Origin: Planctomycetota bacterium
Lineage (GTDB): Bacteria > Planctomycetota > Phycisphaerae > Phycisphaerales > SM1A02
Length of the DNA stretch: 34,456 bases
Direction of reading: 5' to 3'
Assembly: GCA_016873255.1 (NCBI GenBank)
Contig: VGXR01000028.1
Span: forward strand, 1 to 34,456
Positions 1 through 4,583 of this stretch are shown here, piece after piece; within the stretch, counting starts at the first letter, position 1, and every line of letters begins with the position of its first letter. The notes under the pieces were generated by a model that was not told where the DNA came from, searched no databases, and saw nothing but the letters and a program-made list of their open reading frames with translations. The position numbers and the translations under genes are program-made.

Positions 1-412
1 CAACCCCCGAGGGGACCGCCGTGCGCCCGGCCGCAATGCCCGCCGCGAACTCCGAGAGCTCCCTGCCCGCGAGGCGCGCGGCCACCACGGAACCGTCGGC
101 TGCCACCAGCGCGCGTCCTTCGCCGAGCGCCGCAAGCCGCGAACGCAGCGCGGCGTCGAGCGCCGCATGCAGCCGCCCGTTGACGCACAGCGCCGCGGCG
201 GGCACCGCGAACGCGGCATCGCCATGGCGTTCGCGAAGCACGGGCTGCAGCGCTCCGCCGACGGCGGCGTGGATGCGCGCGCCGGTGGCGCGCACGCGCT
301 CGAGCATGGTGAAGCCGCCGGCCCGCTGCTCGAAGCTCGCGCGCAGGTCCGACAGCGGGCCCAGATCGCCTGAGCCGTCGTCGAAGAGGAGCGTTGCGGT
401 GGCGGGGTCCAT
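1..412 (-). CDS. GlmU-like sugar nucleotidyltransferase, N-terminal part (3' end outside window)
   Basis: The 137 visible residues open with a short beta strand (TLLFDDG) followed by the signature GPLSDLRASFEQRAG. This resembles the start of the alternative GlmU family of Bacteroidetes and Planctomycetes (UDP-N-acetylglucosamine diphosphorylase / glucosamine-1-phosphate acetyltransferase), where PLTDLRP-SFELR-TG precedes an unusual nucleotidyltransferase domain. If correct, it makes UDP-GlcNAc for wall and envelope glycans. The C-terminal left-handed beta-helix expected of the family lies outside the window. The gene follows mreD by 16 bp. The ATG at 412 has no Shine-Dalgarno but has TAGTCT six bases upstream, so it may have its own leaderless promoter. 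Family call by eye; the exact substrate is inferred. Confidence 0.6.
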   Translation of the reverse strand, partial: MDPATATLLFDDGSGDLGPLSDLRASFEQRAGGFTMLERVRATGARIHAAVGGALQPVLRERHGDAAFAVPAAALCVNGRLHAALDAALRSRLAALGEGRALVAADGSVVAARLAGRELSEFAAGIAAGRTAVPSGV

Positions 413-418
413 GGCTGA

Positions 419-424
419 AGACTA
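419..424 (-). promoter_or_regulatory. Putative -10 box TAGTCT for the GlmU-like gene
   Basis: TAGTCT on the minus strand ends 6 nt before the ATG at 412. A transcript initiating at the usual distance would begin at or next to the start codon. No clear -35 is visible. It lies directly after the mreD stop codon. Part of a pattern seen at nine genes in the window. Confidence 0.4.
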
Positions 425-428
425 TCGC

Positions 429-1025
429 TCAGGCACCCTGCCTTGGCCCGCGGCCGCCGCCGAAGCGCGGCCCCGCCACCTCGAAGTCCCACGCCGGCAC
501 CGTCCACTGCAGGGCCCATGCCGGCAGGATGCCGACGACGGCCGACACGAGCACCTCGAGCGCGTCGTTGCCGAGCGCCGCCGCCCCCGACCCTCCGCCC
601 CAGAGCGGCGAGGGGTCGGCGTAGGACGAGCGAAGCCCGGCCACCGCCACGAACGTGAGCGATGCGGCCAGCCCGCACGCCGCGGCCGCGAAGGCCACGG
701 TGAGCGCGTTGCGGCGGTAGAGCCATGCGCGGAGCTCGAGGATGGTCCATGCCCCGGCCGCGCAGGCAAGGGCGTGCGGCCCGAACACCGGCACCGCGCG
801 CGGCGCCATCGACCCGATCCCGAGCGCGGGATTGAGCGCGTCCATCCAGAGCCCAAGCACCACCGCAGCCCACATCGCGCCGCCGCGCGAGGCGTAGAGC
901 GCGATGAACGCCAGGAGCGTCGGCCAGAGCTGCGGCGACATCCCGCGCCATGCGAAGGCGGGCATCAGGGCGGCGTCCGCCATCAGCACGACGGCCAGGG
1001 CGATGGCGCAGACCCACCACCTCAT
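429..1025 (-). CDS. mreD: Rod shape-determining protein MreD-like
   Basis: A 198-residue, strongly hydrophobic protein beginning MRWWVCAIALAVVLMADAAL, with about five predicted membrane segments spread over its length. Small size, multi-pass topology and position directly after mreC identify it as MreD, the inner-membrane partner of MreC in the elongasome. MreD sequences diverge strongly, so context carries most of the call. Its ATG overlaps the mreC stop codon in an ATGA junction (1022-1025), which implies translational coupling. A run of about 15 Gly/Ala/Ser residues (GGGSGAAALGN) sits in the second half. The C-terminus is basic and Gly-rich, presumably cytoplasmic. A longer reading of this frame upstream into mreC is rejected because it would overlap mreC extensively. 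Confidence 0.75.
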   Translation of the reverse strand: MRWWVCAIALAVVLMADAALMPAFAWRGMSPQLWPTLLAFIALYASRGGAMWAAVVLGLWMDALNPALGIGSMAPRAVPVFGPHALACAAGAWTILELRAWLYRRNALTVAFAAAACGLAASLTFVAVAGLRSSYADPSPLWGGGSGAAALGNDALEVLVSAVVGILPAWALQWTVPAWDFEVAGPRFGGGRGPRQGA

Positions 1026-1936
1026 CGCGCGCCCCCCTGGACCGCGGACTCGCGCACCTTCACCACCAGGCGGCTCGTGCGCGCCGGGTCGCTCTCCATG
1101 CGCACGGTGATGCGCCGCCGGAGCGGGTTGGCATCGAGCGCACCCACCGACTCCACCAGCCCGATGCGCATCCCCTGCGCCGCCGGCCGCCACGATGCAT
1201 CGCTCAGGAGGACCGCGTCGCCCGCGCGGACATCGGCGGCGCGGCCGTCGGCGCCTGGCTCGAGTTCGCCGACGAGCGTGCGGTTGCCCTGCGGCAGGAG
1301 CTGGACCAGGACCGTCGGCCGCGGCCCCCTGCCCGGTTCGCGGCCGGCGGCGCCCTTCCCGGTGCCCGCGGCGCCGGAGGGATGCACCACGGCGTCGATC
1401 CGGCCGGCCCGGCGGTCGTCGAGGGGGACCACCCACGAACGGCCCTCGGAGCCCCCCGCCGCCACGATCCCGAGGAGCTGGCTGCCGCCGACGACCGCCG
1501 GGTCGCCCTCGGAGACACCCTGCGCCACGCCGATGTCGATCCCGAGCAGGCCGCCCGGCCGGGCGCCCCCGCGCTCCACCACGTTCGCCAGGCGCGGCCG
1601 CCATCCCGCCCGGTCGGCCGGACGGTAGCCGGTGAGCTCGCCGACCTCACGCTCGAGCTTGCCGATGCGAAGGTCCGCGGCATCGAGCTCGCCGCGCAGG
1701 CGATCGCGCTCCTCGAGCGCGGCGCGCAGCTCGTCGGGCAGGTTCGGGTACGGGTCCTCCGGGGCGCGCACGCGGTCGCGCAGCCAGGCGAGCGCCGCGG
1801 TGCCCGGCCGGAGCGGTGCCCACAGGAACGATGCCAGCCGGCCCGACCACGGGGCCTGCGCCGACTGCGGCAGCACCGCAAGCAGCGCGGCCGCGCACAG
1901 GACGACCGCGAGGATTCGACGGCTGGCCAGCAGCAT
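1022..1936 (-). CDS. mreC: Rod shape-determining protein MreC
   Basis: A 304-residue protein with the MreC architecture: one N-terminal membrane segment (about residues 6-26), a short periplasmic linker, a coiled coil (about 68-101, with alternating Leu and charged residues), then a beta-rich C-terminal domain. Within that domain, VVERGGARPGGLLGIDIGVAQGVSEGD matches the conserved MreC pattern in which a 'vnkG...GV..G' loop precedes the second beta barrel. It links cytoplasmic MreB filaments to periplasmic wall synthesis. A Gly/Ala/Pro-rich insert (around residues 194-207) separates the two halves. It starts 42 bp after the mreB stop and its 3' end overlaps mreD by 4 bp. No good Shine-Dalgarno precedes the ATG. 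Confidence 0.85.
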   Translation of the reverse strand: MLLASRRILAVVLCAAALLAVLPQSAQAPWSGRLASFLWAPLRPGTAALAWLRDRVRAPEDPYPNLPDELRAALEERDRLRGELDAADLRIGKLEREVGELTGYRPADRAGWRPRLANVVERGGARPGGLLGIDIGVAQGVSEGDPAVVGGSQLLGIVAAGGSEGRSWVVPLDDRRAGRIDAVVHPSGAAGTGKGAAGREPGRGPRPTVLVQLLPQGNRTLVGELEPGADGRAADVRAGDAVLLSDASWRPAAQGMRIGLVESVGALDANPLRRRITVRMESDPARTSRLVVKVRESAVQGGAR

Positions 1937-1978
1937 GGCGGTTGCGTTCGGTCAGCGCCGGCGGTCCGGCGCCCGCGC

Positions 1979-3040
1979 TCAGACGGAGTCGGCGTCGGAC
2001 TCGAGGGTGTCCTTGAACAGGTCCAGGTTCTCGAGGTAGTTCGCGGTGCCGCGTGCCACGCAGGTGAGCGGGTCGTCGGCGATGCGGACGTCGAGGCCGG
2101 TGGCCCTGTTGAACACCTTGTCGATGCCGCGCAGCAGCGCACCGCCGCCGGCGAGCACGATGCCGTTGTCCACGAGGTCGGCGCTCAGCTCGGGCTTGGC
2201 CTTCTCGAGGACGCGCACCACGGCCTCGGCGATCAGGTTGACCGGCTCGGCGAGCGCCTCGCGGATCTCCTGGCTGGTGACCTCGACCTTGCGCGGCAGG
2301 CCCGACTTCATGCAGCGGCCGCGTACGTCCATCTTCATCTCGGGGCCCGCGGGGGCGGCCGAGCCGATGTCGATCTTGATGCGCTCGGCGGTCTGCTCGC
2401 CGATCACCAGCTGGTGCGCGCGCTTCATGTGGTTGATGATGGCGTCGTCGAAGTCGTCGCCGGCCACGCGGAGGCTCTCGCACTCGGCGATGGAGGCCAG
2501 CGAGATGATGGCGATCTCGCTGGTGCCGCCGCCGATGTCGATGATCATGCTGGCGGTCGGGTCGGCCACCGGGAGGTCGGCGCCGATGGCCGCGGCCATG
2601 GGCTCGTACACCAGGTACACGCGGCGCGCGCCGGCGCGCTCGGCGCTCTCGTACACGGCCTGCTTCTCGACGCTGGTGATGCCCGACGGGATGGCGATGA
2701 CGACGCGCGGCCCGAAGATGCGCGTGCTCTTGCCGTTCACCTTCTTGATGAAGTAGCCGAGCATGGCCTCGGTGACGGCGAAGTCGCTGATGACGCCGTC
2801 CTTCAGGGGGCGCACGGCCACGATGCCGCCCGGCGTCTTGCCGAGCATCTTCTTGGCCTCGTCGCCCACGGCCTCGCCGTCGTTGAGCACGATGTTGGTG
2901 CCCTTGCGGACGGCCACCACGGACGGCTCGTTCAGGACGATGCCCTCGCCCCGGACGCACACGAGCGTGTTGCAGGTGCCGAGGTCGATCCCCATGTCGA
3001 CGCTGAAGAGGCGCGAAAGCCAGTCGATCTCGAGAGCCAC
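1979..3040 (-). CDS. mreB: Actin-like cell-shape protein MreB
   Basis: 353 residues with all MreB/actin ATPase landmarks. Phosphate 1 is near the start (MGIDLGTCNTLV), followed by GIVLNEPSVVAV. Phosphate 2 is in the middle (IDIGGGTSEIAIIS), and the adenosine motif is near the end (GIVLAGGGALLRGID). MreB forms membrane-associated filaments that guide lateral wall synthesis. The GTG start at 3040 was chosen because AGGAAGGAG lies 6 nt upstream and the resulting N-terminus (ALEIDWLSRLFS) matches usual MreB length, including an amphipathic membrane helix. An in-frame ATG at 3109 would add 23 residues and is itself preceded at 7 nt by TATCCT, so a longer form cannot be excluded. First gene of the mreBCD-GlmU block. 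Confidence 0.95.
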   Translation of the reverse strand: MALEIDWLSRLFSVDMGIDLGTCNTLVCVRGEGIVLNEPSVVAVRKGTNIVLNDGEAVGDEAKKMLGKTPGGIVAVRPLKDGVISDFAVTEAMLGYFIKKVNGKSTRIFGPRVVIAIPSGITSVEKQAVYESAERAGARRVYLVYEPMAAAIGADLPVADPTASMIIDIGGGTSEIAIISLASIAECESLRVAGDDFDDAIINHMKRAHQLVIGEQTAERIKIDIGSAAPAGPEMKMDVRGRCMKSGLPRKVEVTSQEIREALAEPVNLIAEAVVRVLEKAKPELSADLVDNGIVLAGGGALLRGIDKVFNRATGLDVRIADDPLTCVARGTANYLENLDLFKDTLESDADSV

Positions 3041-3046
3041 TGCTTG

Positions 3047-3055
3047 CTCCTTCCT
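3047..3055 (-). promoter_or_regulatory. Shine-Dalgarno deciding the mreB GTG start
   Basis: AGGAAGGAG on the minus strand ends 6 nt before GTG 3040. It is one of the strongest ribosome-binding sites in the window and favours the GTG over the upstream in-frame ATG at 3109. Confidence 0.65.
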
Positions 3056-3066
3056 GAAGCCACGGA

Positions 3067-3090
3067 CCGAGGCGGGCTCCGCCGCCTCGG
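3067..3090 (-). other. 9-bp hairpin in the mreB leader
   Basis: Perfect inverted repeat CCGAGGCGG / CCGCCTCGG with a 6-nt loop, located between the putative mreB transcription start (about 3111) and its Shine-Dalgarno. It has no U-tract, so it is more likely leader structure than a terminator. Confidence 0.45.
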
Positions 3091-3116
3091 GGGCCGGTCT
3101 ACGGCCCATCGGACGG

Positions 3117-3122
3117 AGGATA
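3117..3122 (-). promoter_or_regulatory. Putative -10 box TATCCT for mreB
   Basis: TATCCT on the minus strand, 7 nt before an in-frame ATG (3109). It would start transcription around 3111, giving mreB a leader of about 70 nt (GTG 3040) or a leaderless mRNA (ATG 3109). No convincing -35 is present. Confidence 0.4.
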
Positions 3123-3166
3123 GCGGTTCCCCCGGAGGGCGCGGGGGCGTGGGCCCCGGAACGCAG

Positions 3167-3197
3167 CGCCGCCGCAGCGTGGGGCGCTGCGGCGGCG
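3167..3197 (-). terminator. Hairpin between two minus-strand units
   Basis: Perfect 13-bp stem (CGCCGCCGCAGCG and its complement) around a 5-nt loop. It sits between the stop of the small membrane protein gene and the mreB promoter, where a terminator is expected. No T-run follows on either strand, so intrinsic termination is uncertain. Confidence 0.45.
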
Positions 3198-3272
3198 GGA
3201 GGAATCGAGTTGCGGATGCAGGCGCGAGGCGGCCTCGGCGGAGGCCCGGACCGCGCGATAGCAGACCGATTG

Positions 3273-3351
3273 TGGTGCCGGACCGATAGGTGCCGGACCG
3301 ATCTGGTGCCGGACCGATCTGGTGCCGGACCGATCTGGTGCCGGACCGATC
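3273..3351. repeat. 16-bp tandem repeat, about 4.9 copies
   Basis: On the plus strand the unit is TGGTGCCGGACCGATC. Copies run at 3336-3351, 3320-3335 and 3304-3319 (identical), 3288-3303 (one mismatch, T to A at its first base) and 3273-3287 (15 nt, last base missing). The array begins inside the TGA stop of the minus-strand gene ending at 3350. Junctions of adjacent units can fold as CCGGCACC / GGTCCGG with one bulge. There are no unique spacers, so it is not a CRISPR array. Confidence 0.9.
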
Positions 3352-3523
3352 AGCGGCCGCGGATCATGTCGAACGGGCCCTGGCCCGAGGCGTCCATGTT
3401 CATGAGCGCGATCACGCCGGCCCCGAACACCGCGAGGAGGAGCGCGATGGTGAGGAGGCCGGTGTAGACGTTCAGCTGCGGCTTCGCGCGCTTGACTTCG
3501 TTGGCGGGGGTGGCTGCGGCCAT
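3350..3523 (-). CDS. Small single-pass membrane protein, unknown function
   Basis: 57 residues: a polar N-terminus (AATPANEVKRAKPQ), one hydrophobic segment (about residues 18-41, NVYTGLLTIALLLAVFGAG...), then a short polar tail (MDASGQGPFDMIRGR). The positively charged N-terminal side predicts N-in topology. The ATG at 3523 was chosen for the GGAG about 7 nt upstream; an upstream GTG (3547) would overlap the preceding gene. It lies 20 bp after the coiled-coil protein gene and probably shares its transcript and perhaps its complex. I do not recognise the family. Its stop codon is the first base-pairs of the 16-bp tandem array. Confidence 0.7.
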   Translation of the reverse strand: MAAATPANEVKRAKPQLNVYTGLLTIALLLAVFGAGVIALMNMDASGQGPFDMIRGR

Positions 3524-3543
3524 TGATGCTCCGTGGATGGGGG

Positions 3544-4443
3544 TCACTCACCCTTGCGGGCGATGGCGCGCTGGCCGGACTTCACTTCGCCGCGGGTGCC
3601 GGCGTCCTCGAGCTCGACGATGCCGACGGCGCGGTTGACGTCCACCTGCACGATGCGGAGGTTGCCGATGAAGTTGGACCCGTCGGCGATGGTCATCACC
3701 CAGCCCTCCTTCACGCCGTCACGGGTGCCGGCGTTGATCTCTGCGAGGGTGGCGTCCGGCTCGCGCTTGACGTCGATGACGGTGGCGCTGAGCGAGCGGT
3801 CGGCGACGACGGGGAGCGCGGTGTCGGCGGTGGCGCCGGCGCGCGGGGTCACCGAGCCGTGCAGGGCCGCGTAGCGCTGCACGTCGGCCATGGCGCGCTC
3901 CTTGTCCTCGGACACCTTCTGCAGCTGCTCCTGGAGCTGGCGCTTGGCGGCGGTCTCGCTGTCGAGGTCGCCCTGGAGGCGGGCCATCGAGTCCTGCAGC
4001 TCGACGCGGGCCTTCTCGGCCGCGAGGTACTGCGTGCGCGCGTTGTCGATGTCCTGGCGCATCGCGTCGATCAGCTTGGTCTGCAGCGTGTCGTTGGCGC
4101 TGGCCGACGCGAGCTGGCCCTTGAGGTCGGCGATCTCGATGCGGATGCGCTCGAGCTCGCGCTCCTTGTCGGCGCGCATCTGGATTTCCTTGTCGCGCTC
4201 CATGCTGGCGGCCGAGAGGCGCGCCTCGAGCGTGGAGATCTTGGCCTGCACCGCGGCGACGCTGGCGTTGTACGCGTCCTGGGCGACCGACACCTCGGCC
4301 GCGGAGGCCTTGGCGGCGGCCTGCGCCTCGGCGGCCTGCTGCTTGAACGAGGCCTGGTTCGTCGACGAGACCGCGGCGAGCGGCACGAGGGCGGCGACGA
4401 GGATCGCAACGAGCACGACGAGGATCTTGGTCAGTAGGTGCAC
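3544..4443 (-). CDS. Membrane-anchored coiled-coil protein, unknown function
   Basis: 299 residues. An N-terminal membrane anchor (about residues 5-25) is followed by a long Ala/Glu/Lys/Gln-rich coiled coil (about 30-190). After a linker comes a compact beta-rich C-terminal domain (about 213-299) with the pattern ATVIDV...INAGTRDGVKEGWVM...GNLRIVQVDVNRAVGIVEL. That 'N.G.rdGV..G..' loop recalls MreC and FlgT-type C-terminal domains, so the layout is MreC-like: anchor, coiled coil, periplasmic barrel. It might therefore act in envelope organisation beside mreBCD, but this is inference. Start GTG at 4443, with GAGG about 9 nt upstream. It is the first gene of a two-gene unit with 3350-3523. Confidence 0.75.
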   Translation of the reverse strand: MHLLTKILVVLVAILVAALVPLAAVSSTNQASFKQQAAEAQAAAKASAAEVSVAQDAYNASVAAVQAKISTLEARLSAASMERDKEIQMRADKERELERIRIEIADLKGQLASASANDTLQTKLIDAMRQDIDNARTQYLAAEKARVELQDSMARLQGDLDSETAAKRQLQEQLQKVSEDKERAMADVQRYAALHGSVTPRAGATADTALPVVADRSLSATVIDVKREPDATLAEINAGTRDGVKEGWVMTIADGSNFIGNLRIVQVDVNRAVGIVELEDAGTRGEVKSGQRAIARKGE

Positions 4444-4553
4444 GGTGAGTGCCTCTGGGGTCCCGGGGCGGGCGACGCGCCCGCAACGGGAACTTCATCT
4501 TGTTTCTGAACCAACCGCGGCCCGACGCGGACGGACCGCGCGGGACGTTATCA

Positions 4554-4583
4554 GTAATACCCGAGACCTATACGCCCTGTCAA
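4554..4583 (-). promoter_or_regulatory. Promoter of the coiled-coil gene: TTGACA-18-TATTAC
   Basis: Minus-strand TTGACA (4583-4578, a perfect -35 consensus) is separated by 18 nt from TATTAC (4559-4554). The -35 overlaps the stop codon of the Lnt/HEAT gene. Predicted start is near 4548, leaving a leader of about 100 nt before GTG 4443. It is the only clear two-box promoter I found. Confidence 0.55.

Larger units (their letters stand above)
3041..3349. other. Gene-free spacer between mreB and the 3350 gene
   Basis: The only gap longer than 300 bases. From right to left on the minus strand it holds the 16-bp tandem array, a GC-rich stretch, a perfect 13-bp hairpin, the TATCCT box and the mreB leader hairpin. 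Open frames that cross it are byproducts of high GC; none has a recognisable protein signature. Confidence 0.6.

Noticed and set aside
950-3289. Very long plus-strand open frame (779 codons) opposite mreB/mreC
   Set aside because: Its composition is Arg/Ala/His/Val-rich without motifs, and the minus-strand frame encodes clear MreB and MreC. Long antisense frames are expected at this GC content.
3273-3351. CRISPR-like array
   Set aside because: The units are directly adjacent with no unique spacers, are only 16 bp, and no cas gene is present. The same applies to 18908-18961.
3719-4498. Alternative minus-strand frame with ATG at 4498 upstream of the coiled-coil gene
   Set aside because: Arg/Pro/Ala-rich translation with no domain, overlapping the coherent coiled-coil frame. 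The short upstream portion has no convincing ribosome-binding site.
4444-4553. Riboswitch in the 100-nt leader of the coiled-coil gene
   Set aside because: I looked for conserved aptamer cores and layered pairings and found none; the leader is simply GC-rich.
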